DNA from: Amycolatopsis sp. DSM 110486
Lineage (GTDB): Bacteria > Actinomycetota > Actinomycetes > Mycobacteriales > Pseudonocardiaceae
NCBI RefSeq assembly: GCF_019468465.1
Contig: NZ_CP080519.1
Span: 10,037,001 to 10,101,000 of the forward strand
Direction of reading: 5' to 3'
DNA length: 64,000 nucleotides
Below are positions 45,730-54,557 of the stretch, piece after piece. Numbering within the stretch: position 1 is the stretch's first letter; every line of letters begins with the position of its first letter. The translations under genes and the position numbers were made by a program. The notes beneath the pieces were generated by a model that saw nothing but the letters and a program-made list of their open reading frames with translations, ran no database searches and had not been told where the DNA came from.

Positions 45730-46575
45730 ATGACTCCGCAGCTGGGCGTCGCGGTGGGGTTCGGCGCGTCCGGGGTCGCCGCCGCGCTCGACGGGCTCGC
45801 GACGCTCCTCGAATCCCGCGCGGCCCGCACGACCGGGCGGCAGACACGCCGCCGGGTAGCGAGATACGGCGTCGGTCTGACGGTCGACTTCCTCGGCTGG
45901 GTCATGACGGTGGTCGCGCTGCGGTTCCTGCCGGTTTTCGCCGTGCAAGCCGTGCTCGGCACCCAGATCGCTATCGCGGCCGTGCTGGCCCGACGTGCCT
46001 TCCAGACCTCCGTGTCGGCACGCGACCTCGTCGCGATCGGCTGCGTAGCCGGCGGTCTCGGCCTGATCGCCGCGGGGGCGACCACCCGGACGGGCCCGGT
46101 CGCGCCCGGCCCGGTGGTGCTCGGTGTACTGGCCGCGCTCGCCGCGGGCCTCGTGGCCGCCGCGCTGACGGCGAGGACGCGCGAAGGCGCGGTGCCGCGG
46201 GCCGTCGTAGCGGGGCTGGCCTACGGCAGCTCGCGGGTGGCGGTCCGTGCCCTCCTTCAGATCCCCGGTATCACTCTGGTGGTGCTCTGGCGACAGCCAT
46301 TGGCGTACCTGGTGGCGGTGTTCACCGCGCTCGGCATCGCCATGTACGCGACGTCGCTGCGCCGCACCACACCATCGGTGCCCAGTGCGGTCACCACCGT
46401 GACCGGTGTCGTCTTCCCAGGCGCACTGGCGATGCTGCTACTCGGCGACCGCATCCGCCCCGGGTGGTGGTGGCTGTCCGGGCTGGGCCTCGTCCTGGCC
46501 GTCGCTGGGGTGAGTGCGGTGGTGCACGACCAAAACACCACTGGAACCCGGACCGAGAGCCAGACCGTCCGCTGA
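45730..46575 (+). CDS. EamA/DMT-like multi-span membrane protein
   Basis: A 281-residue protein with about nine or ten hydrophobic helices, including FLPVFAVQAVLGTQIAIAAVLA, LVAIGCVAGGLGLIAAGA and a last pair around MLLLGDRIRPGWWWLSGLGLVLAVAGV. The closing pattern (a loop with LGDR.RPGWW followed by a helix) is typical of drug/metabolite transporter relatives. The substrate is unknown. It converges with the flavodoxin relic (6 bases between stops). Confidence 0.75.
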   Translation: MTPQLGVAVGFGASGVAAALDGLATLLESRAARTTGRQTRRRVARYGVGLTVDFLGWVMTVVALRFLPVFAVQAVLGTQIAIAAVLARRAFQTSVSARDLVAIGCVAGGLGLIAAGATTRTGPVAPGPVVLGVLAALAAGLVAAALTARTREGAVPRAVVAGLAYGSSRVAVRALLQIPGITLVVLWRQPLAYLVAVFTALGIAMYATSLRRTTPSVPSAVTTVTGVVFPGALAMLLLGDRIRPGWWWLSGLGLVLAVAGVSAVVHDQNTTGTRTESQTVR

Positions 46576-46581
46576 GCGGGC

Positions 46582-47102
46582 TCAGGCTCGGCCGGGCCAC
46601 GCACGCCGGGCTGCGGCCTGGCTCGCGCCCCACACCCGTGCTCGGGCCCGTGCTCCCTCGACAAGCCGGGTTTCGCTCCCTGCCGCCTCGACGAGGAAGC
46701 TCGCCGGCGGAACCACCGGCGCGTGCCGAGCCGGCGCAAGATCTTCGCCACCGCTCGCGCCGCCGACCCGGTGAGCCACCGCGGTTTGGCGAGCCGGGTC
46801 CAGAAGACGGCCGTGTCCAGCCCCGGGGGCAGTATCCGGAACGCGGCCAGCCACTCGCGCATCCCCGGCTCGTGCGTCTGGGTCCCCTCCGGCGCCTGCT
46901 CGGCCGCAGCCTTGCGCGTGGCCGGCCGACTCAAGCCGTGGACGTGCGTCGGCACGCCCACGACCAGCCGGTCGCGGCCCGCCAGGTCGTGGGGTGCCGT
47001 GTCCACGGGCACGACATCGGCTGCACCGAGCCCCTCGGCCACAGCGCGGGTAAGCTCCTCGGTCGTACCGAACATCGATTCGTACACGATCGCCGCGCCC
47101 AT
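46582..47102 (-). pseudogene. Flavodoxin-like protein, frameshifted
   Basis: The ATG at 47102 opens a clear flavodoxin: AAIVYESMFGTTEELTRAVAEGL (FMN phosphate loop) and VVGVPTHVHGLSRPATRKAA. Near 46721, after KILRRLG, one base seems lost, and the expected ending (APVVPPASFLVEAAGSE to the stop at 46582) continues in another frame. Without the repair a longer unrelated tail would be read. It is either a recent pseudogene or a sequencing error; the repaired length (~173 residues) fits the family. Confidence 0.75.
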
Positions 47103-47114
47103 CCCGACCTCCCG

Positions 47115-47282
47115 TCAGCGCTCGAGCCGCACCGGCTCGTGGGTCACGCCCTCGATGTCTCCGGCGGCCACCTCCAACAGCCGCTGTGCCAGCTCGCTCA
47201 AGGCTCGCGCTGCCGCGAGTTCGTCGCCGATCTCAGGCACATCGCGATCCCGATCGGCACTATCGAGCCACCGGGGCTGCGT
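47115..47282 (-). pseudogene. C-terminal relic of a DUF1876 (Rv1738-like) gene
   Basis: The minus strand ends with [35 protein letters not shown] and [10 protein letters not shown], matching the C-terminal half of DUF1876 proteins. That family includes Rv1738 and Rv2632c, small dormancy-associated proteins. The N-terminal half with its strands is absent and the frame runs into the end of the pncB gene. A deletion probably joined the two genes. Confidence 0.65.
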
Positions 47283-48597
47283 GCTCGTGGTCTTCGCCCA
47301 CGCGTCCGGCCACGTCGGCGGCAAGGCTCGCCAGCGCGGTCGAGTGCACCACGCCGACCGGCTCGGGGCGACGCAGCCGCCGCGCCGGCGGCGGAAGCCA
47401 GGCGAGGTCGTGCTCGCACCGGCGGCGCGAGCCGGAAACGCTGGGCTGTCCGAGGCTGCGGCCGCCCAGCATCACCGGAAGCAGCAACACGTCGCGGCCG
47501 GAGCACGGCGGCTCGCCCGTCGTCGCGAGCACGTCCGGTTCTCCCGCGGCACCCCGGTAGACCTGCTTGGCGCCGGGGAGCGTCCGCTTCCCGGTCGACA
47601 GCTTCACCACCGGCCTGCCGTCGTAGCCGACGAGCTTGTACGCGGTGTCCAGCGTCGGCGCGTCCGCCGAGACGCCCACCGCTGTGCCCAGCCCGTAGAC
47701 GTCAATCGGAGCCTCCGCACTGGTGAGCCGTTCGAGCTCGTACTCGTCCAGCCCGCCACTCGCCATGATGCGGGCCGCGCGGAACCCGGCCTCATCCAGC
47801 ATCTTGCGTGCGATCTCCGACAGCGCGAGGAGGTCGCCGGAATCGAGCCGCACTCCCGCGGCCGCGGGCTGAACTCCGAACTCGCGGAACACCTCGATTG
47901 CACGGGCGATCCCCGTGACCGGGTCATAGGTGTCGACGAGGAGCACCGGTGCGGCCGGAAAGTCTTCGACGAAGGCGCGAAAAGCGTCGGGTTCGGACCG
48001 GAACGCCTGGATGTACGAGTGTGCAACGGTCCCGGCGGCGCGCAGGCCGTAGCGAGCGGCCCCTTCGACGTTGCTGGTGCGGCTGAACCCGGCCAGCGCC
48101 GTCAGCCGGGCCGCGGCCAGCGCCGCGTCACCCCCGTGCGCGCGCCGCGCCGAGAAGTCGACCAGTTCGGCGCGCGGAGCTGCGAGACGGCACCGGGCGG
48201 CCTTCGTAGCCACGGCAGTCGCGAACGTCACGGAGTTCAGCAGCATCGTCTCCACCAGCTGCGCCTCCGGCAGCGGTGCGGTGACCTCCAGCAGCGGCTC
48301 CCCAGCGAAGACCGCCCGGCCTTCAGGGACCGCGCGGACGTCGCCGGTGAACCGGAGCCGGGACAGCGCCTCGACGTCGGTCGCCGGGAAACCGAGCTCC
48401 TGTCCCACATACGCCAGTTCCTCGGGCTCGTCGCGCAGAAGGTCGAGGCATTCCGCGAGCCCGGCCGCGATCAGGAAACCCCGGTCGCGGGGCAAGTCGC
48501 GGACGAACAGGCTGAACGTGGCCGGGGCAGTCATGCCGCGGCGGAGGTAGCTCGCGGCCATCCGGATCTCGTAGAGGTCAGTGCGCAGCGCGTTCAT
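47260..48597 (-). CDS. pncB: Nicotinate phosphoribosyltransferase
   Basis: A 445-residue enzyme making nicotinate mononucleotide from nicotinate and PRPP in NAD salvage. It shows [15 protein letters not shown] at the start, [10 protein letters not shown] with the active-site histidine region, GVRLDSGDL and [17 protein letters not shown]. In M. tuberculosis the PncB2 protein (Rv0573c) belongs to the DosR regulon. The ATG at 48597 has GGAGG at 8-base spacing. The last ~25 residues are unusual and overlap the DUF1876 relic, so the natural C-terminus may have been replaced at a deletion junction. Confidence 0.9.
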   Translation of the reverse strand: MNALRTDLYEIRMAASYLRRGMTAPATFSLFVRDLPRDRGFLIAAGLAECLDLLRDEPEELAYVGQELGFPATDVEALSRLRFTGDVRAVPEGRAVFAGEPLLEVTAPLPEAQLVETMLLNSVTFATAVATKAARCRLAAPRAELVDFSARRAHGGDAALAAARLTALAGFSRTSNVEGAARYGLRAAGTVAHSYIQAFRSEPDAFRAFVEDFPAAPVLLVDTYDPVTGIARAIEVFREFGVQPAAAGVRLDSGDLLALSEIARKMLDEAGFRAARIMASGGLDEYELERLTSAEAPIDVYGLGTAVGVSADAPTLDTAYKLVGYDGRPVVKLSTGKRTLPGAKQVYRGAAGEPDVLATTGEPPCSGRDVLLLPVMLGGRSLGQPSVSGSRRRCEHDLAWLPPPARRLRRPEPVGVVHSTALASLAADVAGRVGEDHEHAAPVAR

Positions 48598-48657
48598 CCT
48601 TTCCACCTCCGCGAAGTCGTCCGCACCCCCAAGCTACGAGCGGTCTCGCCCGGGTCC

Positions 48658-48674
48658 GGAAAGTCACACGGCCC
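48658..48674. promoter_or_regulatory. Weak DosR-like element between pncB and treT
   Basis: GGAAAGTCACACGGCCC has the two halves of the box but with altered spacing. It lies in the divergent promoter of the pncB and trehalose-synthase-like genes. Confidence 0.3.
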
Positions 48675-48789
48675 TCGTCGCGACGACGATGGTCACCGCT
48701 GCGCGACATCAGAGGGCTTTCGCCTCTTTCCGCGTCACGGCGTCCACCGGTTGGCTGTGCCGTGGAAACCGCGACGAGAGGTGCGTCCG

Positions 48790-50208
48790 ATGCAGACCGT
48801 TGACACCGGTGACTTAGCGCTCGACGCCTACCACGCCGTCGCACCGGAATGGATCCTCGATTCCCTGGTCTCCGTGGCGGAACGCCTGCGTGGCGCACGC
48901 GTGCTGCACCTGAGCGCCACGCCCTACGGCGGCGGCGTGTCGGAACTCCTCCGGTCAGTCGTCCCGCTCTACAACGACCTCGGCCTGCACACGGAATGGC
49001 AGATCATCAACGGCGAACCGGCCTTCTTCGCCGCCACCAAGAAACTCCACAACGCCCTGCAAGGCGCACCGGATCCGCTGACCGCCACCGACCGAGCCGT
49101 CTACGAGGAGACCACCCGTCGCAACGCCGCCGACCTCGGCGAGGACCCTGACTTCGCGTCGTGGGACTTCGTCTTCGTCCACGATCCGCAACCGGCTGCC
49201 CTGCGTCCTTTCGCGAGCGATTCGCGGGCCCGCTGGATCTGGCGCTGCCACATCGACACCTCGCAACCGCACCCCGAAGCGTGGCGATACCTGGAGAGGT
49301 TCATCGCCCCCTACGACGCGACGGTCTTCACGCTCGCAGAGTTCGTCCCTCCGTCGCTGTCCAGTGACCGCGTCGACGTCATTCCTCCGGCGATCGACCC
49401 GCTGAGCCCGAAGAACATGTCGCTCGACGAACGCACCGCGCACGCGGTCCTGAACTGGATCGGGATCGAGCCCGCGCAACCGCTCATCACGCAGGTTTCT
49501 CGTTTCGACCCGTGGAAGGACCCGCTCGGCGTGATCGAGGCGTATCGGCTGGTCCGTGACGAGGTGCCGGACTTACAGCTCGCCCTGGTCGGTTCAATGG
49601 CGCTCGACGACCCGGAAGCCTGGGAGGTCTACCGCACGATCAGCGACGCGACCCGGACCGACAGCGGCGTCCACGTGTTCACAAACCTCACTGGCGTCGG
49701 CAACATCGAGGTCAACGCCTTCCAGCGCACGTCCGCGGTGATGGTGCAGAAGTCCATCCGCGAGGGGTTCGGCCTGGTCGTCTCCGAAGCTTTGTGGAAG
49801 AACACACCGGTCGTGGCGGGCCGGGCCGGCGGGATCCCTCTGCAAGTCGCCGACGATTCGGGCGGAGTACTGGTCGACTCGACGGAAGGCTGCGCAAAAG
49901 CGCTGGCCGAGCTGTTGACTGACCACGTGCGGTCCGCCGCGCTGGCCGCTGCCGGCCACGAACGGGTCCACCGCCACTTCCTCGTGCCCCGCCTCGTACT
50001 CGATGAGCTGACCCTGCTCGACGGCCTAGCCCACGGAGACCAGCCCGGCGCCTTGATGACACGCAGCGGGCACCGGGACCCGATCTGCGGACTGTCGACG
50101 ACGCCCGGTGACGAATCTTTCACCGCACTCCGAGACGGGGTGCTCCACCGATTCTGCTCGCAGGCGTGCCGCACCGCGTATCTCGCATCCGGGAGGAAGA
50201 ACCGATGA
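48790..50208 (+). CDS. treT: TreT-like trehalose-forming glycosyltransferase with YHS domain
   Basis: A 472-residue protein. Residues 1-410 form a GT4-type glycosyltransferase with the features of TreT/trehalose synthase: LSATPYGGGVSELLRSVVPL, WRCHIDTSQPHPEAW, QVSRFDPWKDPLGVIEAY and EGFGLVVSEALWKNTPVV. TreT joins an NDP-glucose and glucose to give trehalose. Residues about 425-468 are an added YHS/TRASH-like segment (DPICGL, then RFCSQACRTAYL) with three cysteines suited to metal binding. The ATG at 48790 follows GACGAGAGGTGC. Its stop overlaps the next ATG (ATGA). Confidence 0.88.
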   Translation: MQTVDTGDLALDAYHAVAPEWILDSLVSVAERLRGARVLHLSATPYGGGVSELLRSVVPLYNDLGLHTEWQIINGEPAFFAATKKLHNALQGAPDPLTATDRAVYEETTRRNAADLGEDPDFASWDFVFVHDPQPAALRPFASDSRARWIWRCHIDTSQPHPEAWRYLERFIAPYDATVFTLAEFVPPSLSSDRVDVIPPAIDPLSPKNMSLDERTAHAVLNWIGIEPAQPLITQVSRFDPWKDPLGVIEAYRLVRDEVPDLQLALVGSMALDDPEAWEVYRTISDATRTDSGVHVFTNLTGVGNIEVNAFQRTSAVMVQKSIREGFGLVVSEALWKNTPVVAGRAGGIPLQVADDSGGVLVDSTEGCAKALAELLTDHVRSAALAAAGHERVHRHFLVPRLVLDELTLLDGLAHGDQPGALMTRSGHRDPICGLSTTPGDESFTALRDGVLHRFCSQACRTAYLASGRKNR

Positions 50209-51131
50209 CTGCGAAGCCCTGGCACGGAGGCGAACTGCGCCGTAACGCCGAGACCCACGGGTGGTCGATCCTGGCGCCCGACCGGGCCGCCCGGCCGCAC
50301 TTGCCGACCCGCGCGTGCTGCCCGTTCTGCCCCGGGCCGAGCGAGGACACCCCCGCCGAGACCTGGCGGCTCGCCGACGGCAACGGCTGGCGTGTGCGCG
50401 CGGTACGCAACCGGTTCGCGCTCTCCGACCGGCACGAAGTCGTGATCGAATCACCGCGCCACGACTGGGATCCGGCAACGGCTACGGTTTCCGAGGTCGC
50501 CGACGTGCTGTCCGCGTGGCAGGCACGGCACCGTGCGCTGCGGGTGGACACGGCCCAGGTCGCCGTCTTCCGCAACTACGGCCCGGCCGCAGGCATCTCC
50601 CTTTCCCACCCGCACTCGCAGGTAGCGGGCCTCCCCGTGCTGTCGTCGGCCACCCGCCGCGAGCTCGAGATCGCCCGCGAGCACCACGCTTCGACCGGCC
50701 GGTGTATCGCGAACGACGAACTGACGGCCGAACTCACCACCGGCACCAGAATCGTCTACGCCGACGAGCACGTCGTCGCGTTCAGCCCTTTCGCGCCGGC
50801 CGCCGACTGTGAAGTGCGGTTCACCCTCCACGAGCCGCACGCCGACTTCGCAGTGGCGCCCCGTGCGAGCATCGACGCGCTCGCTCGCTGCTTGCGCGCG
50901 GTCCTCTCCGCCGCACGGGCCGAGTTCGGCGATCCTGCCTACAACCTGGTCGTCCGCACCGCACCGAGCGGATTCGAGGACGCACCGTTCCTCGCGTGGT
51001 CCCTTCAGCTGCTCCCCCGGCTCGGCATTGCCGCCGGGCTGGAGCTCGTGACGGGGATCCCGGTGGTCACTGTTTCTCCGGAACGAGCCGCCGCCCGGCT
51101 ACGCAACCGGGTTGCCGCCGCCCCGGCGTGA
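50205..51131 (+). CDS. GalT-like nucleotidyltransferase (HIT superfamily)
   Basis: A 308-residue protein related to galactose-1-phosphate uridylyltransferase. An N-terminal zinc-like site (CCPFCPG, about 40-46) and the catalytic HPHSQ motif (about 140-144) in LSHPHSQVAGLP are present. A second, GalT-specific half follows (NLVVRTAPSGFEDAPFLAWS). It should transfer a nucleotidyl group between sugar phosphates. Coupling to the TreT-like gene (ATGA overlap) suggests it supplies the NDP-sugar. The start has GGGAGGAAGAACCG. A C-terminal relic of a paralogue is at 16345-16675. Confidence 0.88.
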   Translation: MTAKPWHGGELRRNAETHGWSILAPDRAARPHLPTRACCPFCPGPSEDTPAETWRLADGNGWRVRAVRNRFALSDRHEVVIESPRHDWDPATATVSEVADVLSAWQARHRALRVDTAQVAVFRNYGPAAGISLSHPHSQVAGLPVLSSATRRELEIAREHHASTGRCIANDELTAELTTGTRIVYADEHVVAFSPFAPAADCEVRFTLHEPHADFAVAPRASIDALARCLRAVLSAARAEFGDPAYNLVVRTAPSGFEDAPFLAWSLQLLPRLGIAAGLELVTGIPVVTVSPERAAARLRNRVAAAPA

Positions 51132-51155
51132 GTCACAGCACTGAGGCAAAGCGGC

Positions 51156-51755
51156 TCAGGAATGCGCCTTCTTCGCCAGCTCCGCATACCACTCCTGCTG
51201 CCACTTCCGGGCGCGATAACGGTTCAGCGCAATCACAGAGATCCCGTAGGCCACCGCCAGCGCCAAGCATGTGACGAAGTACAGGCCGACTGCGGCGGCA
51301 GCCGAGTTGACCACCGCGCCCGCAGAAGACGTCGGCGGAGCGACGACGGTCCCGGAGCTGTTCACCCAGATCGGCACCACGTCACCGCGGTGTGTGCCTG
51401 CGTTCGCGTTCACCTGTCCGAGGTGGCGCGCTCCATCGCGACCAAACCACATGGCGTCGGTCGGCATCGGACTGCCGACTTCCCCGCTGCGGCCCCCGAT
51501 TGAGACCGGCGGCCCATCTGCGAGCAGCGTCGCGGTCGCCGGCCGGTTTTCGGCGAGCTCCCGGGCGGACTGCTCCTTCTGCGCGGCGTAGACCGCCGAG
51601 CCGGCCGCTGCGGAGAACGGGATCGCGGCCAGCGCCACCAGGATCGTCACAAGCACCAAGGCGGCTTGCACCCGGTCCGAGGTCCGCGCCACCGAGCCGT
51701 GTCCGGGGACGAGTAGATGCCACCACCGCAGCAAAGGGTTCGCCGACGAGTTCAT
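51156..51755 (-). CDS. Rv1733c-like membrane protein
   Basis: A 199-residue protein with two membrane helices (about 29-53 and 150-175) flanking an extracytoplasmic domain of ~95 residues. The pattern NPLLRWWHLLVPG at the start, RARKW near the end and the middle part (DVVPIWVNSSGTVV) resemble Rv1733c, a DosR-regulon membrane protein of unknown function. The ATG at 51755 follows AAGGAGAGGTGAGAGAC. A strong DosR-like box lies about 135 bases upstream, shared with the divergent CBS gene. Confidence 0.78.
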   Translation of the reverse strand: MNSSANPLLRWWHLLVPGHGSVARTSDRVQAALVLVTILVALAAIPFSAAAGSAVYAAQKEQSARELAENRPATATLLADGPPVSIGGRSGEVGSPMPTDAMWFGRDGARHLGQVNANAGTHRGDVVPIWVNSSGTVVAPPTSSAGAVVNSAAAAVGLYFVTCLALAVAYGISVIALNRYRARKWQQEWYAELAKKAHS

Positions 51756-51888
51756 GTCTCTCACCTCTCCTTGCCGCGCAACGGGCTTCGTCCCCCAGCA
51801 TGGGCCGAACACCGGCCAGGCCGAAGAGGCCTTGTACCCGCGGTGGCGGGCCGCCGGCCCCGCAACCGGCCGCGTTGCCCGTCAGATG

Positions 51889-51906
51889 AGGGCCAAAGAC
51901 CCTTGG
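51889..51906. promoter_or_regulatory. DosR-like box, divergent promoter
   Basis: AGGGCCAAAGACCCTTGG is an excellent match to the DosR box and is partly palindromic. It lies between the Rv1733c-like gene and the CBS gene, about 55 bases before the latter's original ATG. The element at 1-15 is its counterpart in the paralogous block. Confidence 0.65.
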
Positions 51907-51985
51907 CCTCTCGTCGACGCGACCGGCAGGGTCGGATCAGGAAGAACGGACACGTCATGCAGACGCACGACATCATGACCACCCC

Positions 51986-52375
51986 GTGATCGCGGTGACC
52001 GCGTCCGCCTCACTCGCGGAGGCCGCAGGTGTGATGACCGAACACGGCTTCACCACGCTCCCGGTCGTCGACCAGGCCGCCAAACTGGTCGGGCTCGTCA
52101 GCGAGGTCGATCTCGTGCAGGCCGGCTTTCCCAGCGACTCCACGGCCACCGGTGATCCCGACACGGGCGCGATGCTGGGCCGCCACCGCACGGTCGCGAC
52201 CGTCATGCGCTCCCCCGGCTTGGCTGTGCCAGGAGGTCTCGATCCGACCGAACTCGCCCATCGCATGACCGAGGCGGGCGTGCGCGCATTACCCTTGGTG
52301 GACAACGGAATCCTGGTCGGCATGGTGACGTTCCGAGACGTGCTCCGTGCCGTGCCCGCCACCGGAAACTCCTGA
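51986..52375 (+). CDS. Two-CBS-domain protein, possible 5' frameshift
   Basis: The open frame from the GTG at 51986 encodes 129 residues with two CBS motifs (FTTLPVVDQAAKLVGLVSEVD, then RALPLVDNGILVGMVTFRDVL). An ATG at 51957, placed like the start of the paralogue at 75, gives MQTHDIMTTP and then a stop at 51987. One G seems lost in the CCGGTGATC stretch present in the paralogue. Either the gene now starts at 51986 without the first strand, or a sequencing error hides an intact 139-residue protein. Its 3' end overlaps the converging nitroreductase. Confidence 0.78.
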   Translation: MIAVTASASLAEAAGVMTEHGFTTLPVVDQAAKLVGLVSEVDLVQAGFPSDSTATGDPDTGAMLGRHRTVATVMRSPGLAVPGGLDPTELAHRMTEAGVRALPLVDNGILVGMVTFRDVLRAVPATGNS

Positions 52376-53371
52376 GGCCGTCCCGCCTATTGGCGCGTCC
52401 GGCGTCGCGCGCACCGTCGTCACATCGGCTGCCGGCCTGCGCGCCGTCATCCGGGTTGGGAGGCCGTGGCCGACGCGCAACAGGGTGTGCGGTTGCCCGA
52501 TCCCGCGGAAGAGTTCCAGCAGCGGCCCGCGGGTTGCCTTCGTTTCGAAGGGCTGGGAGACGAAGGACGTGGCCAGGCCATCGGCTGTCGCGGTCAACAG
52601 GACCCGCTGCAGAACGAGACCGGCACGCACGTCCGCAGCCGCGCCGTGATCACGCGTCAAGACGACGGCCAGCAAAGCGTCTTGCTCGAACGACCGCGAC
52701 GGGATGGCGGGATTCTGGTGCGAGGCCCGCAGGGGCAGCGCACCCGGCAAGTCCGGCAGTGGTCCGAACGCGACCGTCGGCACGCCGTCGGGGCTCTCCG
52801 GCTCGCGGCCGGTCCACTGGGCCGACTCGGCTTGGAACGCCGTGTCGATGGCTTGATCGGCCTCCGCGCGCCGGACGAGGGCGGTCACCTTCGAGTAGCG
52901 GCTCGAGGTGTCGAGGAATTCCAGCAGGCCACCCTCGGCCAGCGCCGCTGACCTGAGCCGGACGCGTGCCGCAGTCGAGACCGGCTGCGTGGACAGGGGG
53001 CGGCGGTTGGTGTGCCGGCGGAAGATGGCCTCCGCCAGGCGTCGGTCCGCGGGAGCCGGATGCACGTTCCCATCGAACCGCACCACCGCCAGGAGATCAT
53101 GTACGGCTGGGTCAGGCAGGATCCGCAGCGCGGTGCCGTACCCGTTGCTCCGCAACATGAGGACGAGGTTGTAGACGGCCGCGCCGCATGACAGCCGCGC
53201 CTCACGCCCGGCCGGATCGGCGACAGTCAGCACCCGGCTCCAGTCGAGCCACACCTCGATCCGCGGCCCATCCACGACGAACCACCACGGCTGGGTGTTG
53301 TGCGGCGACGGGGCACGCACCGCCGCCGCCAGCGCTTGTTCGACCGCGGAGGGGAAGGCCGTGCTCATCAT
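52289..53371 (-). CDS. Acg-family nitroreductase
   Basis: A 360-residue protein. RAPSPHNTQPW lies near residues 19-29, and SCGAAVYNLVLML and RRHTNRRP follow, with VLQRVLLTATADGLATSF towards the end. It is the intact counterpart of the frameshifted gene at 506-1491. About 30 extra C-terminal residues run into the converging CBS gene. The ATG at 53371 overlaps the stop of the upstream nitroreductase (ATGA), so the two are translated together. Likely an FMN-binding protein of the Rv3131/Acg group. Confidence 0.92.
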   Translation of the reverse strand: MMSTAFPSAVEQALAAAVRAPSPHNTQPWWFVVDGPRIEVWLDWSRVLTVADPAGREARLSCGAAVYNLVLMLRSNGYGTALRILPDPAVHDLLAVVRFDGNVHPAPADRRLAEAIFRRHTNRRPLSTQPVSTAARVRLRSAALAEGGLLEFLDTSSRYSKVTALVRRAEADQAIDTAFQAESAQWTGREPESPDGVPTVAFGPLPDLPGALPLRASHQNPAIPSRSFEQDALLAVVLTRDHGAAADVRAGLVLQRVLLTATADGLATSFVSQPFETKATRGPLLELFRGIGQPHTLLRVGHGLPTRMTARRPAADVTTVRATPDAPIGGTASGVSGGGHGTEHVSERHHADQDSVVHQG

Positions 53372-54393
53372 GTGCTCCGGGTCGGGTTGTCCGGTCCGGT
53401 CCGCGGGCCGGGAAAGTCGTCCGGCAGCAGGTCGGCGAGGGGACGTCGAGGTGACGGAGGCACCGGCACGGCCGGGTGGCCGAACCGGAAGATCGCCTGC
53501 GGCACACCGGGCAGGTCGAGCCGTTCGGCGAGCAGCTCGCGGAAGCCGCGCAGGTGCAGCGGCTGGGTGAGTACCGATCCCGCCAGACCGCGTGCGGTGG
53601 CTTCCAGCCAGGCCCGTTCTACAGCAGCGCCTGCGGCCAGGTGCTGCTGCCTGGTGTCCCCGTCGGCGCAGAACACCAGAAGCCGCTCCGCCTCGAGGTA
53701 TTCGGTCAGCCGCGCGTCGTCGGGCACCGGCGTGTCCCACCGCACGAGGCCCGCGGCCGGCAGGGCATCATCGCTCAGCGCCGCTTCGGGCACACCGTCT
53801 TCGGCGCCCAGTGCGCGGAAGCCGAACGTGCGCGCGGTCCACCAGTGCAGCTCACGCTGGTACGCCGGGTCGGCGCGGAACACGCGCGTGGCAAAGCCCA
53901 GCATCTCGCCCAGCGCGTCGAGGTGCCCGGGCTCGATCACATGGACGTCCGCCTCGGCACCAGCCGCCGCGACAGCCATGGAGTCCATTTCGGACACTGC
54001 CGCGGCGCTGAACCGCCGGCGGTGGCTCCTGCGGCGCCCGATGGCGTGGTAGCGCGCGAGGTCCGCGGAGTCCGGGCTCGCCCCGGGGACGGCGTGAACG
54101 GTGGCCACGACCGCGCCCTCAGGCGGAAACGACGTCGTGTCACGCCGCCGGAGCACGCGGGCCGCCAGCTGCAGGTGCGCGAGCGCCGCGCCGCAGGACA
54201 GAAACCGGTCGCGATCCTCCGGGTCGTGTGCGGGCAGCCTGAGGGCAGTGCGCTCGACCAGGTCGACGTCGGATTTGCGGACACGCAGCTGCCACGGCTG
54301 CGTGTTGTGGACGGACGGGGCCCGGCTCACCGCACGGGCGAGCACCGTGATTTCGGAAGCGGCCAAGGCCGCCGTCGACGGCGTCGTCGTCAT
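53368..54393 (-). CDS. Acg-family nitroreductase
   Basis: A 341-residue protein with SRAPSVHNTQPWQL near residues 22-35, SCGAALAHLQLA, RYHAIGRRRSHRRRF and LPGVPQAIFRFG near the end. The ATG at 54393 has GGAG at five bases; the GTG at 54399 is less well placed. It is the first gene of a two-gene nitroreductase operon with a DosR-like box about 80 bases upstream. It is the intact paralogue of the broken gene at 3572-4567. Confidence 0.92.
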   Translation of the reverse strand: MTTTPSTAALAASEITVLARAVSRAPSVHNTQPWQLRVRKSDVDLVERTALRLPAHDPEDRDRFLSCGAALAHLQLAARVLRRRDTTSFPPEGAVVATVHAVPGASPDSADLARYHAIGRRRSHRRRFSAAAVSEMDSMAVAAAGAEADVHVIEPGHLDALGEMLGFATRVFRADPAYQRELHWWTARTFGFRALGAEDGVPEAALSDDALPAAGLVRWDTPVPDDARLTEYLEAERLLVFCADGDTRQQHLAAGAAVERAWLEATARGLAGSVLTQPLHLRGFRELLAERLDLPGVPQAIFRFGHPAVPVPPSPRRPLADLLPDDFPGPRTGPDNPTRST

Positions 54394-54462
54394 CTTCACT
54401 CCTGCTCCCGGAGACGGGTACTCCGGCGCATCCCATGCTCACCGCGGCCGATTACCCCCGCA

Positions 54463-54479
54463 GGGGCCCAAAGTCCTCG
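54463..54479. promoter_or_regulatory. DosR-like box, divergent promoter
   Basis: GGGGCCCAAAGTCCTCG is one of the best DosR-box matches. It sits between the nitroreductase pair and the USP. Confidence 0.65.
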
Positions 54480-54557
54480 CCCCGGCGGCGGACGTCCCTA
54501 GCCACCGGTCGCCCCGTTCACCGACGCTCGACCCGTACCCGAGGAAAGGCGAATCCG

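Noticed and set aside
46723..48789. A 1161-codon rightward frame ending with the TreT-like protein
   Set aside because: The first ~690 codons are antisense to flavodoxin and pncB and are low-complexity. The real start is the ATG at 48790.
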